This document shows, piece after piece, positions 1 to 8,994 of a DNA stretch of 64,000 bases. Under the pieces are notes generated by a model. It ran no database searches and was not told where the DNA came from. It saw only the letters and a list, made by a program, of their open reading frames with translations. The DNA lies in the NCBI RefSeq assembly GCF_013393945.1, contig NZ_CP040297.1, positions 186,001 to 250,000 of the forward strand, given 5' to 3'. The stretch is from Nostoc sp. TCL26-01. Its GTDB lineage: Bacteria > Cyanobacteriota > Cyanobacteriia > Cyanobacteriales > Nostocaceae. The translations under genes and the position numbers were made by a program. How positions within the stretch are numbered: the first letter of the stretch is position 1; each line of letters opens with the position of its first letter.

Positions 1-1
1 C

Positions 2-811
2 AGAATTGACGATTTAGAGAAATCATTACAGAATTTAGCGCAAGAAATCCCACAGTTAGTAGAAAAACTGAACAACTTAGAACAAGTTAACCAAGATAGA
101 CAGTTTAATTCTCGCCCAATTATCCAAATTAAGATTCCTGTAGATAATTTATCCCCAGACAACCTGCAAAATATTATTACCTTAATTCAACAACTATCAG
201 AGGATACCACCCTCGAATTTATTACCAGTAAAAAAGGCAGTATCATACTCTTTTTTGAAAGTTCTCAAGCTGGTTTAGACCGACTACAGAGATTATTCCA
301 ATCAGGAGAATTAGCAGCCAGATTGGGTGTGCCTGTAGAATTTGTAGAGTCGATATCTCAGGATGCTCAAGTTGTCGATATTGAAGCTAGTGATATCTTC
401 AGTAACTTAAGGCAATGGTTCAATAACCTATTTACAGGAGATTGGCTAGAACCACAACTTATACCAGCGAGAGAAATACGAGAAATACCATCTACAGAAA
501 TCAGCATTCAGCGAGGTAAAGTGATTGCTTTATCGGAAGGAGTATCTGTAGCATTGATTATCAAAATAACTCAAGAATCTGATGAGATATTAGGCGTTAT
601 TATTTTTGTGAAACCAATTAGAGATGTGCTTCATCTACCAGCAGGACTGCAAGTCATTTTAATTGATGAATCAGGCGAAACAATTTTTGAAAATATCTCT
701 AGAGATACAACCGATGCAATCGAACAGGAGTTTGCTGTTGCACCACAAGAAAAATTCAGCGTTATTTTGAAAATGGGCAACATTCAAGTTATCGAAAATA
801 TTGTTTCTTGA
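2..811 (+). CDS. DUF1822 family protein, 5' partial (starts before the window)
   Basis: The reading frame is open from base 2 with no stop, so the gene starts upstream of the window; the first in-window start-like codon (TTG at 323) lies in mid-domain and is not the start. The C-terminal ~120 residues match my memory of DUF1822, a cyanobacterial domain of unknown function: NLRQWF followed by a conserved xxISIQRGKVIxL core, a LPAGLQVILIDESGE strand pair and a final VTENxV-like strand. The part before it has a predicted helix (residues 1-35 of the visible frame) and then a compact unit with KKGSIILFFESS and LFQSGELAARLG. That unit resembles small adaptor modules found near STAND/CHAT proteins (possibly TRADD-N-like), which I cannot confirm. 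The next gene, CHAT-NB-ARC, begins 28 bp after the stop on the same strand, so an operon and a functional link are likely. DUF1822 call firm; adaptor call weak. Confidence 0.8.
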   Translation, partial: RIDDLEKSLQNLAQEIPQLVEKLNNLEQVNQDRQFNSRPIIQIKIPVDNLSPDNLQNIITLIQQLSEDTTLEFITSKKGSIILFFESSQAGLDRLQRLFQSGELAARLGVPVEFVESISQDAQVVDIEASDIFSNLRQWFNNLFTGDWLEPQLIPAREIREIPSTEISIQRGKVIALSEGVSVALIIKITQESDEILGVIIFVKPIRDVLHLPAGLQVILIDESGETIFENISRDTTDAIEQEFAVAPQEKFSVILKMGNIQVIENIVS

Positions 812-839
812 TAGTTTCAGCTATTGACGTAAATCAAAA

Positions 840-3800
840 ATGAAAAAAAGAGTTAATATCACGTTTTCATCTGGAAGTTTGAAAAACGGGTTTGATGCAG
901 TTGTTCGAGTTTTTGACAGCGAAAATAATCAAAATAGTCCATCTCAAATTTTAGGTAAACTACCTGGAACATCAGAAATTGCTATCTTATTAGCAGAATG
1001 GCAACAAGACTTTGATCAGAAGGTTAGAAATGCAGTAGAAATTAGAGACGGTGATTCACAACATCGCATTATACCTCGCCAAAATAATGAATTTAATATT
1101 AACAACTCAGCTAGACAATTAACAAACGCAATCACTTCATGGTTAGAAGTCAATTATAAAGAATGGCGTGAAATTGTAAACTTTTTACAACAAAAGTTGA
1201 GCAAAGACGATGCAATTGAAGTAATTATTGAAACTCAAAATAGTCAATTACGACAGCTACCTTGGCAGGAGTGGAATTTATTTAAGGAAAGCTACACAAA
1301 AGCAGAGATAGCTTTGAGTCCTACAGAATATGAATATCCAGATAGTAATTTTCGTCCTGGTAAAGAAGTCAGAATATTAGCAGTATTAGGCAAAAGTGAT
1401 AACATTGATACCAAATTTGATCGGCAGGAGTTAGATGCTATCAAAGAAAGGGGAGCGAAAATTCAATTTCTAGAGCAACCTACAAAACGTGACTTAATTG
1501 AGCAAATAAAAGATGAGCAAGGCTGGCATATTTTCTTTTTTGCTGGTCATAGTAGCAGCGACGAAGATGGTGAGATTGGCTGTTTGCAAATTAATCAAGA
1601 TGAAACATTAGAAATTAAAGAATTTAAAAATACCTTGAGAACAGCCATTGGGAGAGGATTGCAAATAGCTATATTTAATTCTTGTGATGGTTTAGGGTTA
1701 GCCAATCAATTAGCTAAGTTGAATTTACCTCAAAGTATTGTGATGAGAAGATCAATACCTGATGATGTGGCAAAAGATTTTTTACAATCTTTCCTCAAAT
1801 CGTTTTCACAAAATCAATCTTTTTATCTATCAGTCAGAGAAGCAAGAGGACATATAGAAGATATTTGGAATAGTAAATATCCGGGGATTAGTTGGTTGCC
1901 AATAATTTGCCAAAATCCAGCAGTCAAATCATCAAGCTGGGTGGAATTAGGCGGTGGTAAACAAGCTAAGGTATCACCTAATTTATCTGCTGAGTCATCA
2001 AATATAGCATCAGAGATAGTATTTGATGTGCCGCTTTTAGATGACTGGACTTTTACTGGTAGAGAAGACCAATTAAGCGTGTTAGCAAACTTGCTGATTA
2101 AATCCCAAGGACAACAAAGGTGCAATATTGTTGGCTTGTCGGGGACTGGTGGTGTTGGTAAGTCAGCGCTAGCCTGTCATTTCGGAAGATTACATCAGCA
2201 AGATTTCCCTGATGGTGTGATTTATCAGCGAGTTGATAATAAAAAATTAATAGACATTGCTAAAGAATTCGCAAGTTATTACCAAGAAAGAATTAGACCT
2301 GAAGATGAGCGTAGAGGTGCGTCTCATATCATGAAAAAAGTATTTGGGAATCGACGTGCCTTGCTGATTTTCGATAATGCTGAAAATAGAGATATTAAAG
2401 AACTCTGTCCTGGTTTTAATGATAAGTACTGTGTAATTATTACAGCACGAGATCGTGGTTTATTTCCTTTGATTGGCATACCAATGAAAGGACAGATGTA
2501 TCTATATCCATTTTCTAATAATGAAGCTCTAACTTTCATGGAAACATTATTAGATGAACAACTTTCAGAACTAAAAAAACAAGCGGCTGAAGAGATAATT
2601 CATTTAGTGGGTAAGTTACCATTAGCATTGAGAATTATTGGGATAAATTTACAAGTAAATCCTATGCGATCGCTACAAAAATATGCTTTAGAATTGCGTA
2701 ATGAAAGAGAACGCTTAGAGTATCTCAAATATGATGATCTTAATGTCAGAGCTTGCTTTAATTTGAGTTTGGAACAGTTTAAAAAAGATAACAGATTAGA
2801 AACAATAGACTTTTTCTCATATCTAAGTATTTGTCATAAAAATGGATTTACTAAGTATGCCGCTAAAGCAGCCAGTAAGTTTGATAACTTAAAACTAGTC
2901 GAGGATGAATTAGCATACTTGTATCGGTTTTCTCTACTCAACCAGAGGAATGAATATGAATATGTATTTCATCCTCTTATCTATATTTTTGCTCAAGAGG
3001 AATTAGCAGAAAAACCTTTGGAAGAACAGCAAAAAATCAAGGCAAGATTTGCTTTATTCCATCAAAACTTAGTTAAATACAAGAATCTAAAAAATAGTTA
3101 TATCGCCTCAATAACATTAAGAGAATTAAATCAAATTATACAGGTTGTGCAATGGATGCAGCTTGAAAAAATAGATGATTTTGATTTTATTCGTAAACTT
3201 ATACCCTTTCTTGGCGATAATGGGTATTGGCAAAAAGCAGTAGAGATGATCGCAGGTTTTATTCCTATCGCAGAAGAATTTTGTAATTGGGAGCAAGCTA
3301 TTCATTTACGCATTCAGCAAGCAAAGTATTTATCTAAGTCAGGAGATGCTTCACAAGCTTATGAAGTGCTGCTTCCTATTGAAAGTTTACTAAATAGTAT
3401 TTATCAAGATGAAGAACGTTTGCGTTGTGAAGCTCATTGGAGAAATACACTTGCTGTAGTTTTACTAGAATTAGGTCGATTTAATGAAGCTACATATCAT
3501 ATCGAACGCACTATTCCTATAGAACAAGAAATAGGAGAACTTGGCAACTTGTCTAAGGTACTCATTACTCAAGCTGGAATCCTGGAAAAGCAAGGTCTCT
3601 ATGATAAGGCTATAGATATATTAAGATATTGCCTGGAAATAGAAAAAAAGATAGGAGAAGCAAAAGACACAGCCATTGCTATGACTAAATTGGCTGCTGT
3701 CCTAAGCCAGAAGGGGCGCGCGTACTATGAAGAGGCGATTCTATTATTAACAGACGCTCTTGCTCTTGAAAAAAATGGTGGTACTCGAAAAGGTGAAGCA

Positions 3801-4193
3801 ATTGTCCTGAATAGTTTTGGTACAGTCCATAGTCAGATGAGAAATTATCAAGATGCAGTTGAATGTTTAGAAGCAAGTTTAACTATCAAAGAAGAGATAG
3901 GTGATAAACCAGGTTTAACAATGGGACTAAACAGTTTAAGTGAAGTGAAGTATAAGCAAGGAGATATAGGTGAAGCGATGAAATATCTTCATCGTAGTGC
4001 TGAGATTAGAGAACAATTAGATAAAAAAATATCATTAGACAAATTCATGACTATTTTGAGTAAAGTATTAAGGAAATTTGTAAGTCGTGGTAGGAGAAAA
4101 GAAGCTCTAGAACATTGTCAAAAAATACTAGCAAAAATACCGACAAATAAACGGCTTTTGCAACTGTGTCAAGAGTTGGAGACTAATAGATGA
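840..4193 (+). CDS. CHAT protease - NB-ARC ATPase - TPR protein
   Basis: 1117 residues, a likely signal-activated protease of the STAND class. The CHAT (caspase HetF-associated) domain covers about residues 180-365, with the catalytic pair visible as His237 in FFFAGHSSS and Cys282 in FNSCDG. An NB-ARC ATPase follows: Walker A GTGGVGKSAL near residue 440, Walker B ALLIFDNAE near 508 and a GKLPLAL (GxP) motif near 590. The C-terminal ~300 residues are tetratricopeptide repeats (units such as YDKAIDILRYCLEIEKKIGE), the usual ligand-sensing arm. Residues 1-170 are not recognised. By family knowledge, the ATPase oligomerises when the TPR arm binds a trigger and so activates the protease in the cytoplasm. 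The start is the ATG at 840; no strong ribosome site precedes it, which fits coupling to the DUF1822 gene 28 bp upstream. Domain calls are firm; substrate and trigger unknown. Confidence 0.93.
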   Translation: MKKRVNITFSSGSLKNGFDAVVRVFDSENNQNSPSQILGKLPGTSEIAILLAEWQQDFDQKVRNAVEIRDGDSQHRIIPRQNNEFNINNSARQLTNAITSWLEVNYKEWREIVNFLQQKLSKDDAIEVIIETQNSQLRQLPWQEWNLFKESYTKAEIALSPTEYEYPDSNFRPGKEVRILAVLGKSDNIDTKFDRQELDAIKERGAKIQFLEQPTKRDLIEQIKDEQGWHIFFFAGHSSSDEDGEIGCLQINQDETLEIKEFKNTLRTAIGRGLQIAIFNSCDGLGLANQLAKLNLPQSIVMRRSIPDDVAKDFLQSFLKSFSQNQSFYLSVREARGHIEDIWNSKYPGISWLPIICQNPAVKSSSWVELGGGKQAKVSPNLSAESSNIASEIVFDVPLLDDWTFTGREDQLSVLANLLIKSQGQQRCNIVGLSGTGGVGKSALACHFGRLHQQDFPDGVIYQRVDNKKLIDIAKEFASYYQERIRPEDERRGASHIMKKVFGNRRALLIFDNAENRDIKELCPGFNDKYCVIITARDRGLFPLIGIPMKGQMYLYPFSNNEALTFMETLLDEQLSELKKQAAEEIIHLVGKLPLALRIIGINLQVNPMRSLQKYALELRNERERLEYLKYDDLNVRACFNLSLEQFKKDNRLETIDFFSYLSICHKNGFTKYAAKAASKFDNLKLVEDELAYLYRFSLLNQRNEYEYVFHPLIYIFAQEELAEKPLEEQQKIKARFALFHQNLVKYKNLKNSYIASITLRELNQIIQVVQWMQLEKIDDFDFIRKLIPFLGDNGYWQKAVEMIAGFIPIAEEFCNWEQAIHLRIQQAKYLSKSGDASQAYEVLLPIESLLNSIYQDEERLRCEAHWRNTLAVVLLELGRFNEATYHIERTIPIEQEIGELGNLSKVLITQAGILEKQGLYDKAIDILRYCLEIEKKIGEAKDTAIAMTKLAAVLSQKGRAYYEEAILLLTDALALEKNGGTRKGEAIVLNSFGTVHSQMRNYQDAVECLEASLTIKEEIGDKPGLTMGLNSLSEVKYKQGDIGEAMKYLHRSAEIREQLDKKISLDKFMTILSKVLRKFVSRGRRKEALEHCQKILAKIPTNKRLLQLCQELETNR

Positions 4194-4203
4194 AAAAGTC
4201 AAT

Positions 4204-4338
4204 TTCTGAGATACTAATTATAGCGATCGCTAATCTGGCTAACTCACCACCACTGAGGATAGATGCTTGTTTATGAACGTCATCATACTTAAATAAAAAG
4301 TGTCCTAACTTTTGACCCAACATCTGATAGCCAAGATA
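4204..4338 (-). pseudogene. Fossil fragment of an ABC-F type ATPase
   Basis: Reading the minus strand from 4338 to 4204 gives an open 45-codon stretch containing LGQKLGHFLFKYDDV and then ILSGGELARLAIA. These are the linker and the ABC signature (LSGGE-x-x-RLAxA) of ABC-F ATPases, in the right order and spacing. Walker A, Walker B and everything else are missing, so this is a remnant. A 16-bp direct repeat (gactaatagatgaaaa) brackets it at 4181-4196 and 4339-4354; the left copy covers the stop codon of the CHAT gene. The bracketed piece may have arrived by insertion or illegitimate recombination. No start codon or ribosome site, so no product expected. Confidence 0.65.
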
Positions 4339-4441
4339 GACTAATAGATGAAAACTACAACGAGGGGAAAATATACAAAACAGTGTGTAGTAGCAAATTC
4401 TATTCGCCTAATACTTTTCAAACATCCTCTTAATTCTTCGA

Positions 4442-4846
4442 TTAAAGTACTATTGGTAAAGGCTGCCAAACTTCACCATACTTTTCTTTTAAACTTTGCC
4501 AAGCTTCTACTTGTCCTGGTTCATATTCTCCTGGTTTACCCCATTGTAAAAACAAGCTTAAAGCAGGTTCTTGTTTCTCATCTAAAAACCGAATAGCGTA
4601 AGTGGGAAAATTACCTCTTTTAGCCTCACCAGTTTCAAATTTCACCTGTGTAATTTTGTCCATGTTCAAGTGAAATTCAAAGCCTTCTGTGTGCATATTT
4701 GCATATTTACCCTTGAGTAATTCTGCATAAAATAGCTTTTCTATTTTACCGCGTGCTTCTAATACAGCAGCACTACTAGTGACAATTAAACGCAAGGTTC
4801 CCAAGGTTTCACAAGCTTCTAGAAATTCTTTTAAATCGGCATCCAT
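4442..4846 (-). CDS. HutX/ChuX-like heme-carrier-fold protein (probable)
   Basis: 134 residues, soluble, no signal peptide. The pattern (GFEFHLNMDKITQVKFETGE in the middle, then a RFLDEKQEPALSLFLQW strand pair) resembles the ChuX/HutX/HmuS-type heme utilisation fold, which is common as a single domain in cyanobacteria. I did not identify a heme ligand with certainty. The start ATG at 4846 is preceded on the minus strand by GAGGAAAATT, a good ribosome site. It lies 54 bp downstream of phoH on the same strand and could be co-transcribed with it. The function (heme or tetrapyrrole handling) is inferred from fold resemblance only; a general cytoplasmic protein of unknown function is the alternative. 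Confidence 0.55.
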   Translation of the reverse strand: MDADLKEFLEACETLGTLRLIVTSSAAVLEARGKIEKLFYAELLKGKYANMHTEGFEFHLNMDKITQVKFETGEAKRGNFPTYAIRFLDEKQEPALSLFLQWGKPGEYEPGQVEAWQSLKEKYGEVWQPLPIVL

Positions 4847-4900
4847 AAATAATTTTCCTCTGTTATTGGTTAGTTCTGGATTTTTAGTAATGACTAATGA

Positions 4901-5854
4901 CTACTTCTCATACTGTTCGTAAGCACTAACTATGCGCTGAACTAGCGGATGACGCACAACGTCTTTTTGGGTGAATTCGCAAAAAGCAATGCCTTCTACG
5001 TGCTTCAAAATTTGCAATGCTACTGTTAACCCTGATTGTTGGTTCATGGGTAAGTCAGTTTGTGTGGTGTCGCCGGTAATTACCATCCGGGAACGGAAAC
5101 CCAAGCGAGTGAGAACCATTTTCATTTGGGCAGGTGTGGTATTTTGGGCTTCATCAACAATGACAAACGCATGGTTGAGGGTGCGTCCACGCATATAGGC
5201 TAGTGGTGCAACTTCAATGATGCCACGTTCCATCAAACTGGGGACTTTTTCTTGATCAATGAATTCATACATGGCATCGTAAAGCGGGCGGAGATAGGGA
5301 TTAATTTTTTGTTGCAAATCTCCAGGCAAAAACCCTAGTCTTTCACCAGCTTCTACGGCGGGACGTGTCAAAATCAGCTTTTCTACTTGATTGGCGAGGA
5401 GTGCTTGGATAGCAACAACAACGGCGAGATATGTTTTACCAGTCCCGGCTGGCCCGATGCAGAAGGTGAGATCGCGTTTCCGGATGGCTTCGATATATTG
5501 GCGTTGTCTGAAGGTTTTAGCACGGACTTCATCGCCTCGACGAGTTCTGGCTAGAACATCTCGCTGTAATTCTTGGAGTTCGGTTTCTTGGTGAGTATCT
5601 ATAGCGTGACGAGCTGTTAGTATGTCGGCACTAGAGATAGTGTTGCCTTGAATCCAGATATTTTCTAGCGATCGCACTAATTTTACAGCCAATTCTTTTT
5701 CTGCGTCTGTGCCGTATATATGTATTTCTTGCCCCCGCAATACTAAATTAGCCCCTGTTTGCCGGGACAATATTTTCAGGTTTTCTTCTCTATCACCTGC
5801 TAGAGCGATCGCACTGGGAACGTTAGGCAGCTGAATTATGTAGGCATCTGCCAT
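4901..5854 (-). CDS. phoH: PhoH family ATPase (YbeZ-like)
   Basis: 317 residues, the usual size. An N-terminal KH-like region (residues 1-100) precedes the PhoH ATPase core: Walker A GPAGTGKTYLAV near residue 137, the conserved VEAGERLGFLPGD segment, and Walker B FVIVDEAQNTTP near 233. PhoH/YbeZ proteins are ATP-binding partners of the YbeY RNase and act in rRNA maturation or RNA quality control. Its place downstream of rpsU, khpA, rpsP and ffh on the same strand supports an RNA or translation role over a phosphate-starvation role. YbeY, which often follows PhoH, is not next to it here. The ATG at 5854 gives a normal N-terminus (MADAYIIQLPNV). Confidence 0.95.
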   Translation of the reverse strand: MADAYIIQLPNVPSAIALAGDREENLKILSRQTGANLVLRGQEIHIYGTDAEKELAVKLVRSLENIWIQGNTISSADILTARHAIDTHQETELQELQRDVLARTRRGDEVRAKTFRQRQYIEAIRKRDLTFCIGPAGTGKTYLAVVVAIQALLANQVEKLILTRPAVEAGERLGFLPGDLQQKINPYLRPLYDAMYEFIDQEKVPSLMERGIIEVAPLAYMRGRTLNHAFVIVDEAQNTTPAQMKMVLTRLGFRSRMVITGDTTQTDLPMNQQSGLTVALQILKHVEGIAFCEFTQKDVVRHPLVQRIVSAYEQYEK

Positions 5855-6072
5855 AGATATTTTTAACTTTATGAAGTTTAATTTTTACTAAGTTTGAGTA
5901 GTTGATGATTTTCTTATCTGATTTTGGATGCAGTTTATCTTAATACTATTTTATAATAAAAACCTGATTAATCCTAGATTTTCTCAATGTTTTTCCTGAT
6001 TTTACTAATTATTCTTTCGATAATTTATTGCTAAATATTTAGTAGTTACAGAGGCGATCGCTGATTTAATTT

Positions 6073-6142
6073 ATTAGGGTTTGAGCCAAAAATAACTACA
6101 AACCCTAATTTGAATCAATTAATCAAAGATTTAGCTTTGATT
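6073..6142 (-). terminator. Two stem-loops just after rpsU, candidate terminator
   Basis: Two perfect inverted repeats follow the rpsU stop (6145) in the direction of transcription. The first is AATCAAAG/CTTTGATT (6121-6128 with 6135-6142, 8-bp stem, 6-nt loop). The second is ATTAGGGTTT/AAACCCTAAT (6073-6082 with 6100-6109, 10-bp stem, 17-nt loop). Neither has a clean T-run, so they may be processing or weak termination sites. The rest of 5855-6072 is AT-rich with no gene seen. Confidence 0.4.
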
Positions 6143-6144
6143 TA

Positions 6145-6318
6145 TTAGCGTCCACCTCTGCGTGCAGCTTCGGCTTTGCGCTTGCGTCGCAAACTGGGTT
6201 TTTCGTATCTTTCCCGACGTTTAACTTCTGATAAAATCCCGGCTTTTTGAATTTTCTTTTTAAAACGTCTGATTGCCGAGTCTATTGACTCATTTTCTCC
6301 TAAACGGACTTCAGCCAC
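6145..6318 (-). CDS. rpsU: 30S ribosomal protein S21
   Basis: 57 residues, short and very basic. It runs from GTG at 6318 ([19 protein letters not shown]) to a C-terminus ending in EAARRGGR before TAA. The [15 protein letters not shown] core and the [18 protein letters not shown] tail are typical of bS21, which sits near the anti-Shine-Dalgarno region of 16S rRNA and helps translation initiation. A purine-rich AAGGGGG lies about 12 nt upstream of the GTG on the minus strand; GTG is the only start that keeps the family N-terminus. It lies between khpA and phoH in a same-strand translation/RNA cluster. It is short but unmistakable. Confidence 0.95.
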   Translation of the reverse strand: MAEVRLGENESIDSAIRRFKKKIQKAGILSEVKRRERYEKPSLRRKRKAEAARRGGR

Positions 6319-6505
6319 TCCCTGTTTTCACCCCCTTACAGAGATTATCAGAGTTGTGCATAACTATCATTTAATTGTCTTTAACACAGAAATTGTTGTC
6401 ATGGCTGCAAAAAGACTGAATCATCTTTTTACCGCTTGAGATTATGTGTTGAAGGTTCTGGACGGAGGTAACCACAACCGCCCAGGCTTCTTGGCTATGT
6501 TTAAC

Positions 6506-6946
6506 CTAGCGGGTGCGTGGTTTAACAACAGGTCTACTGGGTGCGTTTCCACGTCTTTCTGGTGATCTGGGGGGAGGTGTACGTTCTTGTTGATCTTCCT
6601 CAAAAGACATTCCCTCCCTGCCGGGAGTAGTGCTACCGTAGATATCCAAGTAAACCGACTGTCCAGCAAGTTCTGCCGCAGCAGCAATTACTGTCCGAAT
6701 CGCCTGAATGTTGCGTCCTCCACGACCAAATACTTTCCCTTTATCTGTACTGTCAAAAGCGATGCGAACCCAAACCTTGTTTAGGGTCTGAGAGATTTCA
6801 CAATCGACGCTTAAAGACTCTGGAGATTCTAAAAATGGCTGCATCAAAAACCGCACTAGCCCAACGAAATTAGGGCTAATGGTTAGTGAATTAGCAGTAA
6901 GACTATGATGCGGATGGGGCTGTGGCACTGACCTGTTCAAAGACAT
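6506..6946 (-). CDS. khpA: KhpA-type KH-domain RNA-binding protein
   Basis: A small KH-domain protein. The core holds [20 protein letters not shown], then [16 protein letters not shown], a KH GxxG loop (GRGG) followed by the recognition helix, and a short proline/arginine-rich tail that may be disordered. KhpA binds RNA broadly (often with KhpB) and is usually encoded beside rpsP, as here. The start is uncertain. The ATG at 6946 ([11 protein letters not shown]) overlaps the last 44 bases of rpsP; a longer frame to 7039 exists but reads through rpsP and is unlikely; internal GTG or ATG codons at the VRFLMQPF segment would remove part of the domain. Translational coupling to rpsP is likely. Confidence 0.88.
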   Translation of the reverse strand: MSLNRSVPQPHPHHSLTANSLTISPNFVGLVRFLMQPFLESPESLSVDCEISQTLNKVWVRIAFDSTDKGKVFGRGGRNIQAIRTVIAAAAELAGQSVYLDIYGSTTPGREGMSFEEDQQERTPPPRSPERRGNAPSRPVVKPRTR

Positions 6947-7169
6947 TGGCTTTTTGTAAGATGCGACGGACGGTGTCAGTGGGTTGAGCGCCTTGCTGTA
7001 ATCGCTTGACGATTCCGGGAACATCCAATCGCACTTCATCGGTTCTGGGGTTATAAAATCCCAGTTCTTCTAGGGGGCGACCATCGCGGCGAGAGAGGCT
7101 ATTCATCACGACAATGCGGTAACTCGCTTCCCGCTTTTTACCGTATCGCTTCAAGCGCAGTTTGATCAT
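6903..7169 (-). CDS. rpsP: 30S ribosomal protein S16
   Basis: 88 residues. The N-terminus [20 protein letters not shown] and the following [13 protein letters not shown] segment are diagnostic of bS16, an assembly protein of the 30S subunit. The ATG at 7169 is preceded on the minus strand by an AGGAGAATG-type ribosome site. It lies 147 bp downstream of ffh and overlaps the probable start of khpA, the usual ffh-rpsP-khpA order of many cyanobacteria. The last residues (SATAPSAS) are a low-complexity tail. No anomaly. Confidence 0.98.
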   Translation of the reverse strand: MIKLRLKRYGKKREASYRIVVMNSLSRRDGRPLEELGFYNPRTDEVRLDVPGIVKRLQQGAQPTDTVRRILQKANVFEQVSATAPSAS

Positions 7170-7316
7170 GGTTGAAGAATCATTCTCCTGTTTGTTGGTA
7201 ATTGAGGAAGTAACTGTCTAGATGCAGCACTTCCCATGCTGAAATGCTAATTTTAACACTTGCTCAGGGTTTTGTGCTATTGGTCATTGGTCAATGGTCC
7301 AAAACTCGATATTTGG

Positions 7317-8771
7317 CTAAAGATTGCCAAAGCCTTTTTTCTTCTTATCCTTGGGCTTTTTCTTCTTTGTGCCAGCACCACTATTGTAACCGCGCCAACC
7401 GGGGGCAGGACGGTTGCCTGCACCAGCAAAAGCGTTACCGCCACCACCAAACATTCCTGGCATTCCGGGGAAATTACCTTGACCCATTTGCTGCATGAGC
7501 GATCGCATTTTTTGAAAATCAGCCACTAGTTTATTCACATCTGCTTCTTTGTAGCCGGAACCGGACGCGATGCGTTTGCGGCGGCTGGGTGAACTGGCTA
7601 GTAAATCTGGGTCGCGGCGTTCTTGGGTGGTCATGGAGTTAATCATCGCCTCACAGCGTTTAAGCTGGGTTTCCCCCTGCTTTAGCTGATCATCGGAAAG
7701 TTTGCCCATCCCTGGAATCATCTTGAGGATACCCCCCAGTGATCCCATATTTTTCAACAACCGCAGCTGCTTCACAAAGTCGGTAAAGTCAAACTTTGCT
7801 GACAGGATTTTCTCCTGCATTTTCTCAGCATCAGCTAAGTCAAACTCTTCCTGAGCCTTTTCTACCAAGGTGAGGACATCACCCATGCCCAGAATCCGCG
7901 AAGCCATGCGATCGGGGTAAAAGGGTTGTAGGGCTTCGACTTTTTCCCCAACACCAACAAATTTAATCGGCGCACCGGAAATTTGCCGCACAGACAACGC
8001 CGCACCACCCCGGCTATCACCATCCATCTTGGTGAGAATTGCCCCCGTAATGCCGATTTGCTCATGAAAAGTGCGAGTCAGGTTTGCTGCTTCTTGCCCC
8101 GTCATAGAATCCACTACCAACAGGGTTTCGTGGGGTTGGACAGTTGCTTTAATCCTGGCTAATTCTGCCATCATATCCTCGTCAATTTGCAGACGACCAG
8201 CCGTATCGATGATGACTGTGTTCACACCTTCGGCTCTAGCACGTTCTACCCCTTGACGGGCAATTTCTACCGGGTCTGCATCGCTTCCCAATTCAAACAC
8301 TGGTACGTCAATTTGTTTACCCAATGTAATCAACTGATCGATTGCGGCTGGACGATATACGTCTGTTGCCACCAACAAACAACTACGATCTATTTTCCGT
8401 AAATGTAAAGCTAATTTGGCAGTAGCAGTGGTTTTACCAGTCCCTTGCAACCCAGCCATCAACACAATTGTCGGCTTCTCTTCCACCTCCGCCAGGGGAA
8501 CATTTTCTTCCCCCATCACCTGCACCAGCTCATCATAGACAATCTTGATGAACTGCTGGTCAGGTCGCACGCCTTTGACAACTTCGGCTCCCTGGGCTTT
8601 GGCTTCAACTCCACTAATAAAATCTTTGACTACCTGGAGGTTAACATCTGCTTCCAACAAAGCGCGGCGCACTTCCCGCAAAGCATCTTGAATGTTAGAT
8701 TCGGAAATTTTATCTTGCCCGCGTAGTTTCTTCCAGGCGGATTCTAAACGGTCAGCTAATGCGTCAAACAT
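7317..8771 (-). CDS. ffh: Signal recognition particle protein (SRP54)
   Basis: 484 residues, full length. N domain (1-95), then the GTPase G domain: G1 GLQGTGKTTATAKLA near residue 108, the DTAGR motif near 190 and TKMDGD near 247, which sets GTP specificity. The M domain follows from about 300 with methionine-rich stretches (MRSLMQQMGQG, MPGMFGGGG) that bind signal peptides and SRP RNA, and it ends in a lysine-rich tail (KKKKPKDKKKKGF). It binds signal sequences emerging from the ribosome and docks with FtsY at the membrane. It is the first gene of the minus-strand block ffh-rpsP-khpA-rpsU-phoH. The SRP RNA gene is not adjacent. 8772-8994 upstream holds no gene that I recognise. Confidence 0.98.
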   Translation of the reverse strand: MFDALADRLESAWKKLRGQDKISESNIQDALREVRRALLEADVNLQVVKDFISGVEAKAQGAEVVKGVRPDQQFIKIVYDELVQVMGEENVPLAEVEEKPTIVLMAGLQGTGKTTATAKLALHLRKIDRSCLLVATDVYRPAAIDQLITLGKQIDVPVFELGSDADPVEIARQGVERARAEGVNTVIIDTAGRLQIDEDMMAELARIKATVQPHETLLVVDSMTGQEAANLTRTFHEQIGITGAILTKMDGDSRGGAALSVRQISGAPIKFVGVGEKVEALQPFYPDRMASRILGMGDVLTLVEKAQEEFDLADAEKMQEKILSAKFDFTDFVKQLRLLKNMGSLGGILKMIPGMGKLSDDQLKQGETQLKRCEAMINSMTTQERRDPDLLASSPSRRKRIASGSGYKEADVNKLVADFQKMRSLMQQMGQGNFPGMPGMFGGGGNAFAGAGNRPAPGWRGYNSGAGTKKKKPKDKKKKGFGNL

Positions 8772-8994
8772 ATCTTAGTTACAGTTATTGAGCCAATGGG
8801 GATGTCCGAACCACCAACAAGTGCGATTCAGCAATTATCTATTTTTAATGTACTATCTACCAGCTTAGTAGTTTTTCCCCCAACTTGAGTGGATATAAGA
8901 CACAAGTTAAACGCTCAGTCACGCCACGCATACTGAGAAATACTACCCCCTTTTGGGGTTGTTATTATACCTCATTTAGGCATCACCGGAAAAA

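Noticed and set aside
323..811. TTG at 323 as the start of the DUF1822 gene
   Set aside because: The same frame is open to base 2 and encodes a continuous domain, so the gene starts upstream.
6442..6687. Frame overlapping khpA in another phase
   Set aside because: Shadow of khpA; low-complexity product with no family match.
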